Source: Planctomycetia bacterium (GTDB lineage: Bacteria > Planctomycetota > Planctomycetia > Pirellulales > Thermoguttaceae). Taken from it: a DNA stretch of 40,804 nucleotides. Under the pieces are notes generated by a model. That model did no database searches. It saw only the letters and a list, made by a program, of their open reading frames with translations, and had not been told where the DNA came from. Position 1 is the first letter of the stretch; the number at the start of each line of letters is the position of its first letter. Positions 24,758-33,354 of the stretch are shown in pieces. The position numbers and the translations under genes are program-made. The DNA is taken from the NCBI GenBank assembly GCA_030539035.1, contig JAUNSU010000022.1:1637-42440 (forward strand). The letters run 5' to 3'.

Positions 24758-27490
24758 TTATTGAACGCAGATTTTATACCAGATCGTTCTGTACTTCGGG
24801 TGAATTTCGACAACGGCATCATGATCGCGCGATTGAACAGGAACTTCTCCAACCTCATTTCCGTTCCCGTCCAGCGGATAAACTTTGATTTTACCGGCCA
24901 AGCCGAAGAAAGTCAACTTCGCCGGAATTCCTTCGCAAAGGATCGGATGTTCGCCGAGAGATCCGCCGTAATCTTTTGCGATACTGATTCGATTCTTTTC
25001 GCCCAAATCGCGGATGATCATTCCGGTATTTTGGATCAATCCCGTCGCCGCCAGCAGCCAATCGCCGGGCGCAAGATCCGCATCATTTTTTTCCACTGAT
25101 CCGTCTGTTCGAACAAGAGAAAAGGTCAACCAGTCGAGTCGGGTCTTTCCGGGCTGAAAATTCATTCCTTTGTACTTGAAAGACCGTCCGCAAACAAATC
25201 CCGTAAACGCTTTGGTCCGCGCAGTATCGATCTGGACATATCCTCCATTCTCCTTCTGAAAATTCCAGAAGATCTCTCCAAATTCATTCCGGATCCATTT
25301 CTTGTCGGGATTTCCCAATGAGCCCGGAAGTTCATCCCAGGAAGAGATCCGCTTTTTGTCCGCAAGGAATTTTCCGCCGCTGAAATCATATCCAGTATAC
25401 AGCGCATTGGAAAGCGACTGATCTGAAGGAACCCCCTTGATCCTCCGATGATATTGCGATCGGCTGTTCGCACTGTTTTCGATCTCATCTTCTTTGGTCA
25501 ATAAGGGCGCGTGAACGAAATGGCCCGGCCCGCTCTGAACATCTCCCCGCACAAAAATCGAACGACAGGCGGGAAGGTGCGCCAACTTCGCCGGATTACA
25601 GCACATATCGAACATCGGACTCACCGAATCTCGAACATAATTCGTCGAATGTGTCCAGGCAAACTGAAAAATTCCGGACCAGTCCTGGAATGCTCCGAAT
25701 GAAGAAAGAAGGAGATTTCCTTCCGCGCAGTAAAGATTGGGATAAGGATGATCATATTCGCTTACCGTAAACGGCCGGTCAAGCAGGCGGCACATCGAAA
25801 GCGTTTCCAGCGTATGTTCCGCCGTTCCCGAATTGACAAGCGCGATATTCCTTAAATACCAGTCGTTTGCATCCCATGCTTTATGCGGGAAAACCGGATG
25901 ATTCCAGTAATTGTGAATATCACAAAAGTCCATTTCGTATTGAACGCGATTGTATCCATATCGAAGCTGAGTTCCGCAAACCGGCTGGGATACTTTTACT
26001 TCGTCCTTAAGATATCGGAACATCGTTCGAAAATACGCTTCTTCCAAATCATAAAGAAACGTGCAAAAATCGTGATCTCTTTTCGGGAACAGACCGAAAT
26101 TCTTTACATCGGAAATCGCATAGGACCGATCGGAAAGAGACTCATCTTTCGGAAGATCAATTCCCGTTCGAAAAGAAAGACGGGCAAGATCAATCGTTCC
26201 GATCTGAAAATTCGCAAAAACAATTCGAACATTATCATCGTCAATCGGCGATTTAAACGCAAACTTGAAGTGCTTCCATTCCGGACCCGCTTCAACCGTT
26301 TCCCGAAATCCTGCAACTCCCCAGGGATCGTGATTTTGGCTTAACCGAACTGACACCTTTTTCGTATCCGCCGATCGAAGATCAAAAGAGACCGTATAAT
26401 ATTCATCCTTTTTTACCCGGAATTTTTGACAGTAAAATTGCGGGATATTGTCGCTCTTTCCTTTTTTCTGAACTTGAAGACGAATGAAATTTTCCGATCC
26501 TTCGAGCGGCTGAACAGACCAATCGGATTTCGAAAGCAAATCCTGCTGAAAACCCCAGGATGAATCTTTCGCAGAACGGATCTTCTCCGGAAGACCGGAA
26601 TCCGGAATCCATTCTTCTCCGATTTTTCTCCCTTCATATTCCCAGCTTTGATGAATCTTTTCGTCCGATCCGTATTTCTTTAAAAGCCAAGCGTTCCATC
26701 GATTCTGAAGATCTTTGCAATACGGTTCGGGCAAATCGTTCAAATGCTTTTGGAACCAGACGGCAACAACAGAATTTTCGTTCGCGATCTCCAGCATCGC
26801 AATCGCCGGATCATTCTTATACGCAAGTCCTGTATACGGGTTGACATGATTCATCAGATCAGATACATACTTTTTTTGAAGCCGGATCATTCGCGCTTCG
26901 AACTGATCCAGTCCATTATTGAACTTTGGAAGCTGATCCGTATTTTCAAAGCCGGAGATCTCCCCGAACTTGCGTGCGATGTTCAGGGTCAAATAGACCG
27001 AAATTCCCTCCTTTTTCAATCGGGAAATAAAATAGTCGAATCTCTCCAACTGAATCGGATCGATAAAAGAATCCGGTGAAGAATACTTTTTATTCGGCGG
27101 AAATTTATGATGAACATAATGGAGCCGAACAATATTAATCCCAAATCGGGCAAGGGATCGGGAAACCTCCTCCGCATCGCGATGTTCAGGAAAACACCCG
27201 GAAAAACAGATATTCGTTCCGAAGAAACGGCAAACTTCCCCCTTCCCGTTGACAAATCTTCCATTCTCGGCTTTCAAAAAAGAATCAGGAGCTTTCTCCT
27301 TTGAATTCCAGGTTTGAACGTTTGTAAGATTTTGCGGGCTTCCCAATTCGATTTGAAAAGGAAAAAGGGGATCAAAGTTCCCTTTCGACTCAATATTTCG
27401 AATCATATCCGGATAATCGGGATGATCCGCTCCATAGACAAGCCCCGATAAAATGATCAGAAAACAAATATAAAAAAGATTTTTTTTCAT
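24758..27490 (-). CDS. Secreted GH5-like glycoside hydrolase with internal carbohydrate-binding domain
   Basis: 910 residues. A signal peptide spans 1-20 (ending VYG before ADHP). The (beta/alpha)8 barrel of cellulase/mannanase type starts near residue 70 (GKGEVCRFFGTNICFSG, then FGINIVRLHYVHH). The acid/base Glu is in LEIANENS (~236) and the probable nucleophile is Glu in TVSEYDHPY (~577). Between these, residues ~310-445 form a jelly-roll CBM4/9-like module (SWGFQQDLLSK through IDLARLSF), inserted into the barrel rather than attached at an end. A C-terminal beta-rich region (~700-910) follows. Family GH5 or a close clan GH-A relative is inferred from motifs; whether it acts on cellulose, mannan or another glycan is not readable. 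The ATG follows AAGGGA by 9 nt. First gene of the tight four-gene unit. Confidence 0.82.
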   Translation of the reverse strand: MKKNLFYICFLIILSGLVYGADHPDYPDMIRNIESKGNFDPLFPFQIELGSPQNLTNVQTWNSKEKAPDSFLKAENGRFVNGKGEVCRFFGTNICFSGCFPEHRDAEEVSRSLARFGINIVRLHYVHHKFPPNKKYSSPDSFIDPIQLERFDYFISRLKKEGISVYLTLNIARKFGEISGFENTDQLPKFNNGLDQFEARMIRLQKKYVSDLMNHVNPYTGLAYKNDPAIAMLEIANENSVVAVWFQKHLNDLPEPYCKDLQNRWNAWLLKKYGSDEKIHQSWEYEGRKIGEEWIPDSGLPEKIRSAKDSSWGFQQDLLSKSDWSVQPLEGSENFIRLQVQKKGKSDNIPQFYCQKFRVKKDEYYTVSFDLRSADTKKVSVRLSQNHDPWGVAGFRETVEAGPEWKHFKFAFKSPIDDDNVRIVFANFQIGTIDLARLSFRTGIDLPKDESLSDRSYAISDVKNFGLFPKRDHDFCTFLYDLEEAYFRTMFRYLKDEVKVSQPVCGTQLRYGYNRVQYEMDFCDIHNYWNHPVFPHKAWDANDWYLRNIALVNSGTAEHTLETLSMCRLLDRPFTVSEYDHPYPNLYCAEGNLLLSSFGAFQDWSGIFQFAWTHSTNYVRDSVSPMFDMCCNPAKLAHLPACRSIFVRGDVQSGPGHFVHAPLLTKEDEIENSANSRSQYHRRIKGVPSDQSLSNALYTGYDFSGGKFLADKKRISSWDELPGSLGNPDKKWIRNEFGEIFWNFQKENGGYVQIDTARTKAFTGFVCGRSFKYKGMNFQPGKTRLDWLTFSLVRTDGSVEKNDADLAPGDWLLAATGLIQNTGMIIRDLGEKNRISIAKDYGGSLGEHPILCEGIPAKLTFFGLAGKIKVYPLDGNGNEVGEVPVQSRDHDAVVEIHPKYRTIWYKICVQ

Positions 27491-27587
27491 TTTAATAATT
27501 CCCTTGCAATTATCAAATCGCGTTCTGTTTAAACCCCAGTTGGAAACGGCAACTGTTCAACAATCAATACTCAAAGATAAACGATGT

Positions 27588-28220
27588 TCAGGACATACGG
27601 AAAATTTGCCGGCTCAGGGAATCCAGTTCCCGTGCGGATTCGGCAATATCGGACGCACAAAAAATCGCGGAAACAATCGCGGCGCCGGAAAGTCCCGCAT
27701 GAGCTAGCTGCATAATATTTTTTTGATTGATCCCGCCGATGCCGACAACAGGGATCTTGACCCCGGCGCAGATCGCGCCAAGATCGGATAAAGGAAAGGA
27801 AACCGCGTCCAGCTTGGTTGAAGTCGAAAAAAGCGCACCAACGCCAAGATAATCGGCGCCTCCCCGCTCCGCTCGACAAGCTTCCTCCAGTGTATGAACG
27901 GAAACACCAATGATCTTTTCCGGTCCCAGGATCTTTCGCGCATTGGAAAGGCTTTCGTCTTCCTGTCCGATATGAACCCCATCCGCATCGCATTCCCGCG
28001 CGATTTCCACCGCATCATTGACAATAAAAGGAATCCCGTGATCAGAGCAGATTTTGCGAAATTCCCTTGCCTTGCGAAGAAAGGAATCGAAATCAAGATC
28101 TTTTTCTCTCAATTGAAAGAGGGTAATTCCCCCTTGGATCGCTTGAAGAAGATCTTCTGAAGAAGTCCGATCGCCTGCGGAAACTCCATACAATCGAAAG
28201 AGCGATTTATCGCATTTCAT
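27588..28220 (-). CDS. thiE: Thiamine-phosphate synthase
   Basis: 210 residues. It joins the pyrimidine (HMP-PP) and thiazole (THZ-P) halves into thiamine phosphate. Seen: a TIM-barrel start LFRLYGVSAGDR, the motif FIVNDAVEIA, HIGQEDESL, the phosphate/pyrimidine loop GVGALFSTSTK and the C-terminal phosphate-binding VVGIGGI. The ATG at 28220 lies 6 nt after AAGGAG and overlaps the end of thiM by 14 nt, so translation is coupled; an upstream in-frame start is less likely. With ThiM it forms a salvage pair. No thiD (HMP kinase) or TPP riboswitch is visible nearby, so pyrimidine activation must be encoded elsewhere. Confidence 0.93.
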   Translation of the reverse strand: MKCDKSLFRLYGVSAGDRTSSEDLLQAIQGGITLFQLREKDLDFDSFLRKAREFRKICSDHGIPFIVNDAVEIARECDADGVHIGQEDESLSNARKILGPEKIIGVSVHTLEEACRAERGGADYLGVGALFSTSTKLDAVSFPLSDLGAICAGVKIPVVGIGGINQKNIMQLAHAGLSGAAIVSAIFCASDIAESARELDSLSRQIFRMS

Positions 28221-29031
28221 ATCGCGCTCCTTTTTCGAGTTCTTCCGGAGTAAGACGGGCAACCGCGTCCAGAAAGCGAATCCTCCAGGAAGCGGGTCCT
28301 TCTCCCTCCTTGAGCTCTTTCGCCGCGATTTCCCCGCATAGACCCATCATACAGAACGCGGCGGCAGCCGCTTCAAAGGAATCCAGAGGATTCGCCGCAA
28401 GAAAGACTGCGCAGAGCGCCGAAAGCATACACCCGGTCCCCGTCAATCGCGGCATAATCGAATGTCCGTTCCGAACAAAGCAAATCCGACTGGAAGAGGC
28501 AATGATATCCGTCGATCCGGAAATTCCGATAATGCAATTCCGTTCCCGGGCAAAATCTCGCGCCATCGTTCCCAGCGAATCCAGATCCGATTCCTGGACA
28601 AGATCTTCTTCCGAGGCACTCACTCCCCGGGTTCTTCCCCGAAAACCGAAAAGCGCCCGAATCTCTGAAATATTGCCGCGAACAAGTGCAAATTCCCCTT
28701 GAGCAAGAAGTTTAAGCGCCGTCTCCGTTCGATATTCGGTCGCTCCGGCTCCCACCGGATCCAATACCGCACTTATATTATTCTGCGCGGCCAAGGAGAC
28801 TGCGGAAAACATCGAAGGAAGAACCGCACTCGAAAGCGTTCCGATATTGATGTAAAGAGCATCCGCCTTCAATACCAGCTCTTCCATTTCCTCAATCGCC
28901 TGGGCCATTATGGGCGCGCCGCCGGACGATTCGATGATATCCGCGCAATCTCCCACTGATACATAATTCGTAATACTGTGCACCAGAGGCCGCTTTGTCC
29001 GCACATTCGACAGATAAGATGAAATATCCAC
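28207..29031 (-). CDS. thiM: Hydroxyethylthiazole kinase
   Basis: About 274 residues. It phosphorylates salvaged 4-methyl-5-(2-hydroxyethyl)thiazole for ThiE. Seen: RPLVHSITNYVSVGDCAD at the N-terminus (HET-binding region), LDPVGAGAT, LVRGNISEI and the catalytic loop LTGTGCMLSAL with the conserved Cys. Start choice: a GTG at 29031 preceded by GAAAGGA at 5-nt spacing; the frame is open to a TTG at 29079, but that codon has no usable ribosome site and adds a non-conserved 16-residue extension. The 3' end overlaps thiE. The gene follows the DUF1080 gene by 51 bp on the same strand. Confidence 0.92.
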   Translation of the reverse strand: MDISSYLSNVRTKRPLVHSITNYVSVGDCADIIESSGGAPIMAQAIEEMEELVLKADALYINIGTLSSAVLPSMFSAVSLAAQNNISAVLDPVGAGATEYRTETALKLLAQGEFALVRGNISEIRALFGFRGRTRGVSASEEDLVQESDLDSLGTMARDFARERNCIIGISGSTDIIASSSRICFVRNGHSIMPRLTGTGCMLSALCAVFLAANPLDSFEAAAAAFCMMGLCGEIAAKELKEGEGPASWRIRFLDAVARLTPEELEKGARYEMR

Positions 29032-29082
29032 AATGTTCCTTTCAACCCGGGGTTCCGTTCCGTTTATCCCTTTATCCAATTC

Positions 29083-29904
29083 CTATTTATACAAAGGAAG
29101 CAGCGTAATCCGCCGGACAAACAGTTCGGCCATTTCCGTTTGAATCTGAATTCTTCCGCCGGAAGGACGAACATCATAAGCATGATTGACCAATGTTCCG
29201 TTGAAATAAACATCGACTTTATCGCCGTTGCAAACGAGCCGCATGGTATTCCATTCACCGACAGGCTTATCAAGATCATTTTTTCCGCGGAAATTTTTGA
29301 CATCCTCCCAATCAGGATCGCGAAGATACCAGTCAACACGACCGGAGTTCACAACGGCCGGTTTTCCTCCTTTTTGCGAGATATAAGCGTTTTTTTTGGA
29401 TTTTTCCTGAGCAGTTTCCGCAGTGATCGAAAAGCGGTCGGATCGATCTCCCACAACGATAAAATCGCCCATTCCCCCTTCGATGATATTGGCTTCTATC
29501 GAGTACATCCAAACCCCGCCGAAAGCTCCGTCTTTTCCAACGGAATGGAAGAGGAGTCCGCTGTCCCGGCAGCGATCAACACGATTTCCCCACGTTTTTT
29601 CTCCCCATTTGAACTCCAGAATCAACTGATAATCCTTAAAGGCTTCATTCGTAGTGATTCCGCCAAGTCCGTTGCCGGAAATATGGATCATTCCGTCGTG
29701 AACGGTGAACACTTTATCCGGATCTTCTCCCTTATTGAGTCCTTTCATAAACACATACCAGTTGGCAAGCGATTTTCCGTCAAAAAGCTCTATTTTTTTG
29801 GATACTTTTTGCGGTTCCGGATCCTCTGCGCGAACAAATCCGAAAGAGCCCATTGAAAAAACCGCAAGCAGCACAAGAGAAAATGCGAAATTGTTTTTCA
29901 TCAT
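29083..29904 (-). CDS. Exported DUF1080 protein (3-keto-disaccharide hydrolase family)
   Basis: 273 residues. A signal peptide ends at VRA before EDPEP. The body is the concanavalin-like beta-sandwich of DUF1080: ELFDGKSLANWYVF at its start, DGMIHISGNGLGGITT, YQLILEFKWGEKTWGNR, DSGLLFHSVG, then EANIIEGGMGDF and the C-terminal GEWNTMRLVCNGDKVDVYFNG. The family includes enzymes hydrolysing 3-keto-glycosides in Bacteroidota and is massively duplicated in Planctomycetota, where it often sits with sugar dehydrogenases; none are adjacent here, so the substrate is open. The start is one of two adjacent ATG codons, 6 nt after AAAGGA. Confidence 0.9.
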   Translation of the reverse strand: MMKNNFAFSLVLLAVFSMGSFGFVRAEDPEPQKVSKKIELFDGKSLANWYVFMKGLNKGEDPDKVFTVHDGMIHISGNGLGGITTNEAFKDYQLILEFKWGEKTWGNRVDRCRDSGLLFHSVGKDGAFGGVWMYSIEANIIEGGMGDFIVVGDRSDRFSITAETAQEKSKKNAYISQKGGKPAVVNSGRVDWYLRDPDWEDVKNFRGKNDLDKPVGEWNTMRLVCNGDKVDVYFNGTLVNHAYDVRPSGGRIQIQTEMAELFVRRITLLPLYK

Positions 29905-30068
29905 CCGTATTCCTTTTCTATCTGTTCAGATTTACAAAAATTTTCCTGAATCCGTCTTTTAAAACCCCATCCGATTGAAAAAAGGCCGAAAAAAAACAGA
30001 TCCGGACAAATATCAACATCGATCTTTATTGGAATTGATGGAATTCCTTTTTCCAATTCCCGCCGGAA

Positions 30069-31511
30069 TCAGGAGTTCTCCTTGATCTTTCGATAAAGTG
30101 TTCTTTCACCGATTCCAAGCATTTTGGCCGTTTCTTCCCGATTCCCGCCTGCGGCGTTAAGTGTCTCCTTGATAAATCGGGATTCCAAATCCTCAAGAGA
30201 AAGGCCCACAAGCTGCCGAATAATCGAATCCTGATCGGCCGGAAGCGGAATCACCGCGGGCGTTTCCGTGTTCGCCGGAATGGACCCGTTTTCCGGAAAC
30301 GCCGATAGAATATCTTCCGGAAGATCATCGACATCAAGAATTCCGTCAAGATCCATTGCGACCATACTCTCGACCGTATTCTTCAGCTGCCGGACATTAC
30401 CCGGCCAATCATAAAGAAAAAGCCGGCGGCGCGCCGCCTGGGAAATTCCCTTCACCGGTTTTCCAAAATGCTTCGAAAATATTTTGATAAAATGATCCAG
30501 AAGAATGGGAATATCAGTACTCCGTTCTTTCAGGGAAGGAATTCGAAGCTGAATCACTTTCAGCCGATGATAAAGATCCATCCGGAATGTTCCCTCTTTG
30601 ATCGCGTCTTCCAGATTTCGATTGGTCGCAGAAATCAGGCGAACGTCAACTTTGACCTCCTCATTCGCACCGACCCGGGAAATTTTACACTCTTCCAGGA
30701 CCCGTAATAATTTGCTTTGCGTTTGTAAAGGCATGTCCCCCACTTCGTCGAGGAAAAGGGTCCCTCCTTGAGCAAACTCGATCTTTCCCATCCGATCTGT
30801 CGTTGCTCCTGTATAGGCCCCTTTCACATGCCCGAAAAGTTCATCTTCAAGAAGGCTTTCGCTTAAAGCCGCACAGTTCAAAGCGACAAAAGGCTTGTTC
30901 TTGCGCGGACTGTTCTGATGAAGCGCCTGCGCGAAAAGCTCTTTGCCGGTTCCCGTTTCTCCCAGAATAAGAACGGTCGCATCGGTGGGAGAGACCCTCT
31001 TCAGGCGTTCGATCAACTCGATCATCAAGGGACAATTTCCCACCACACCGCCGAATCCGAATTTTTCATCCAGCCGCTGCTTGAGTTCGCGGTTTATCCG
31101 GCGAAGACGGGCACTTTCTCCCGCCTTTTCCACGATCGTTCGAAGCTGTTTAAGATCCAGAGGCTTCTGAAGATAATTGAACGCTCCATTTCGCATCGCG
31201 TCCACCGCCGTTTCTATTCCGGAGTAGGCGGTCATCACGATCACTTCCGTTTCCGGAGCTTCTTTTTTCGTCTCTTCAAGGACGCGCAAGCCGCTTTCGT
31301 TCGTTTCCAGCATTAAATCGGTTACTACGACATCGAAAAACCTCTCGTGAACCTTTTCAAGCGCCTCTTTTTCCGAATGAACGACAATACTTTCCGCTCC
31401 GATCCGTTCCAGGCTTCCGGCAACCGCTTCCGCGTGCGCCGGCTCGTCGTCCACCACCAATACTTCCAGCGGTTTCTCCTGATCGCTGAGTTCGCTTCTT
31501 TCCTTCTCCAT
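30069..31511 (-). CDS. NtrC-family sigma-54-dependent response regulator
   Basis: 480 residues. Receiver domain (14-130) with VDDE at 20-23, phospho-acceptor Asp65 (VVVTDLM) and Lys116 (LQKP). AAA+ domain (~155-390) with Walker A GETGTGK (184-190), the sigma-54 contact loop as GAYTGA (231-236) instead of GAFTGA, Walker B GTLFLDEVGDMP and the arginine-finger region FRMDLYHRL. The C-terminus is a Fis-type helix-turn-helix (NREETAKMLGIGERTLYRKI). On phosphorylation it should activate sigma-54 promoters. No histidine kinase is encoded beside it, so it is an orphan here. The start is the ATG at 31511 behind AGGAAGGA; the frame extends 20 codons upstream to a TTG without a ribosome site. It has its own consensus promoter. 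Confidence 0.93.
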   Translation of the reverse strand: MEKERSELSDQEKPLEVLVVDDEPAHAEAVAGSLERIGAESIVVHSEKEALEKVHERFFDVVVTDLMLETNESGLRVLEETKKEAPETEVIVMTAYSGIETAVDAMRNGAFNYLQKPLDLKQLRTIVEKAGESARLRRINRELKQRLDEKFGFGGVVGNCPLMIELIERLKRVSPTDATVLILGETGTGKELFAQALHQNSPRKNKPFVALNCAALSESLLEDELFGHVKGAYTGATTDRMGKIEFAQGGTLFLDEVGDMPLQTQSKLLRVLEECKISRVGANEEVKVDVRLISATNRNLEDAIKEGTFRMDLYHRLKVIQLRIPSLKERSTDIPILLDHFIKIFSKHFGKPVKGISQAARRRLFLYDWPGNVRQLKNTVESMVAMDLDGILDVDDLPEDILSAFPENGSIPANTETPAVIPLPADQDSIIRQLVGLSLEDLESRFIKETLNAAGGNREETAKMLGIGERTLYRKIKENS

Positions 31512-31583
31512 CGCAAGGATTCCTTCCTGATTCACTGTTGCCCGGATGTTTTTCCGATCTTTCCCATTCAATTAGAAAGATTT

Positions 31584-31613
31584 ATTATATCCCGATCAAG
31601 GGGATACTGTCAA
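31584..31613 (-). promoter_or_regulatory. Consensus sigma-70 promoter of the response regulator gene
   Basis: Perfect TTGACA (31608-31613) and perfect TATAAT (31584-31589) on the minus strand, spaced 18 bp. The leader to the ATG at 31511 is about 65 nt. The regulator, although an activator of sigma-54 promoters, is itself read by the housekeeping sigma factor. Confidence 0.75.
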
Positions 31614-31946
31614 TAATCCAGTTCCCGCTTCCGCTCTTTTTATGAAAATTCCGCAAAAAAGGAATTTAATTCCCATTATATTCCCTTTTTGGGGTGGACA
31701 AAGACCCCGTGTCCGGTATTATACTATATTGGGGGAAGAGGTTTTGCCGCGGAGGAAAAGATGTTTTTTATCGATAAAACAATAATGATTTCTCTTGAGC
31801 GCCCGCCGAATTTCGAACCGTTGTTCGGAAAAACCGGCGTTTTTACATTTTTTAAAAAGTAATTTAAGAATTGTAAAAAAGTGAATTCGTCCGGTATTTC
31901 GGTTTATGAACATTCATTTATTTCAGGAGGAAAAATTTTCGCTTCA
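31614..31946. other. Divergent intergenic region
   Basis: Separates the response regulator (minus) from the CNNM gene (plus). It carries the predicted plus-strand promoter and a long leader of about 215 nt before the chosen ATG. A G/C hairpin-forming stretch (GGGGT...ACCCC, GGACA...TGTCC) near 31691-31714 overlaps the promoter spacer. A 64-codon minus frame (31719-31913) has no ribosome site and is not called. Confidence 0.5.
31695..31722 (+). promoter_or_regulatory. Possible promoter of the CNNM gene
   Basis: TGGACA (31695-31700) and TATTAT (31717-31722) with a 16-bp spacer; TATACT at 31720 is an alternative -10. The spacer contains a small G/C inverted repeat. This is moderate evidence only. 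Confidence 0.45.
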
Positions 31947-33293
31947 ATGAGTACTTTGATCATCAGCGTTCTCATCGCATTGGCTGTTTCCGGACTTTGT
32001 TCTCTTACGGAAGCGGTTCTATTAAGCCTTACGCCGGGCGATCTTGCCGAGTTAACCAGAAATTATCCCAAAACGGGAGAACGATGGACTCAACTTAAAC
32101 AGAACATCGAAAAACCAATTGCGGTGATTCTGATCCTTAATACAACCGCGCACACGATTGGCGCCGCGGTTGCCGGGGCCTCTTTCAGTGATGTGTTCGG
32201 AAATAAATGGATTTGGCTTTTTTCCCTGATCTTCACGTTTTTAATGCTTCAATATACGGAGATCCTTCCGAAAACCCTCGGCGTTCGATTCAATCGCCGG
32301 CTTGCCCGATTGTTTGCCCGTCCTTTGATCGTTCTGATGAACGTCTTCTCTCCCCTGATTAAGTTCACTTATTTTTTAAATCGACCTTTCGAATTCAGAG
32401 GAAAAAAAATGGAACAGCGTTCCACCGTCGATGAAATTAATCTAATGGCCGCCTATGCTCGACGGTATCATCAAATCGGCGTTCAACAGGAGCATATTAT
32501 TCTTGGGGCAACGAAATTGTCCCTGATGAAAGTACGGGAAATTATGCTTCCTTTCGATGAAGTTGTAATGCTTTCCTGCGAAATGCCCCTGATCGACGCG
32601 ATCGAACTGGCGCACATGGACGCGCACACTCGCTTTCCCGTCTTTAAAAACAACGATAAAAACAATATCGTCGGATATGTCAATTTCAAAGAAATTATCG
32701 GACATCAGCGTCTGAATCCCCGCGCCAACGCGTTCGCGGAAATTATTCGCCCGATCACCTTTGTCGATCCGAATTCCTCCGCGTCCGATCTTCTGCGCCT
32801 CTTTATGGTTCAGCATGAACACATCGCGATTGTCCGGAATTCAGATAAAAAATGCATCGGACTGATCACACTGGAAGATATTGTCGAAGAATTGGTCGGA
32901 GAGATCGAAGATGAATTCGACCGGCTCCCCAAGCTGGTTCATATCCTCTCGAAAAATATTCTTCTCATCGGCGGCGGATGTCCAATGAAAACCGTTGCGG
33001 AAACATTGCAGAATAATTTCGACATTACTTTACTCGATTCTGCGGGAAAACCTCTCTTTCTTCCGGAAAATTCTCCGGAAAGCTCCCCTAAAGGAAATTC
33101 CCCGGCTCCTGCTTCTCCCGCAGGAAATCAGGATACAAAGGTTCTCGCTTCCTGGTTGGCGGAAAAAATCGATCATCCCGTCTCCCGCGGCGACCAAATC
33201 GTCGATAATGGACTCCTCTATACTGTCCGGCGTATTCGGCGGCAGCGCGTTTTCGATGTCCAAATACAAAAAATCAATGAGAATATCGAATAA
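31947..33293 (+). CDS. CNNM/CorC-type membrane protein (DUF21 plus CBS pair)
   Basis: About 448 residues. Residues ~1-185 form a DUF21 (CNNM) transmembrane domain: LIISVLIALAVSGLCSLTEAVLLSL, a second span IAVILILNTTAHTIGAAVAG, a third WLFSLIFTFLMLQYTEILPKTLG. Two CBS motifs follow (REIMLPFDEVVMLS... and FVDPNSSASDLLRLF... ending GLITLEDIVEELVGEIEDEFD), then a Pro/Ser-rich linker and a C-terminal CorC/HlyC-type domain. The family is linked to magnesium or cobalt efflux and ion homeostasis; the old haemolysin label is not meaningful. The start is uncertain: the ATG at 31947 begins the conserved part, but the AGGAGG upstream is 16 nt away, longer than usual. The frame is open to a GTG at 31881 without a clear ribosome site. 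No terminator of normal type follows. Confidence 0.85.
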   Translation: MSTLIISVLIALAVSGLCSLTEAVLLSLTPGDLAELTRNYPKTGERWTQLKQNIEKPIAVILILNTTAHTIGAAVAGASFSDVFGNKWIWLFSLIFTFLMLQYTEILPKTLGVRFNRRLARLFARPLIVLMNVFSPLIKFTYFLNRPFEFRGKKMEQRSTVDEINLMAAYARRYHQIGVQQEHIILGATKLSLMKVREIMLPFDEVVMLSCEMPLIDAIELAHMDAHTRFPVFKNNDKNNIVGYVNFKEIIGHQRLNPRANAFAEIIRPITFVDPNSSASDLLRLFMVQHEHIAIVRNSDKKCIGLITLEDIVEELVGEIEDEFDRLPKLVHILSKNILLIGGGCPMKTVAETLQNNFDITLLDSAGKPLFLPENSPESSPKGNSPAPASPAGNQDTKVLASWLAEKIDHPVSRGDQIVDNGLLYTVRRIRRQRVFDVQIQKINENIE

Positions 33294-33300
33294 ATCGGTA

Positions 33301-33328
33301 TTGCATCAGATGCTAAAATGCGTATAAT
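33301..33328 (+). promoter_or_regulatory. Promoter of the hdr-flx operon with internal palindrome
   Basis: TTGCAT (33301-33306) and a perfect TATAAT (33323-33328) with a 16-bp spacer, starting 8 bp after the CNNM stop. GCATC-A-GATGC (33303-33313), a perfect 11-bp palindrome, spans the -35 and spacer and could be an operator for an unidentified regulator. The leader to hdrC is about 200 nt and holds the foldback element. Confidence 0.55.
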
Positions 33329-33354
33329 AGTTTAGATATTGGGGTTGCGGCAAC

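Noticed and set aside
29032-29082. TPP riboswitch upstream of thiM
   Set aside because: The gap is only 51 bp and lacks the conserved TPP-riboswitch core sequences.
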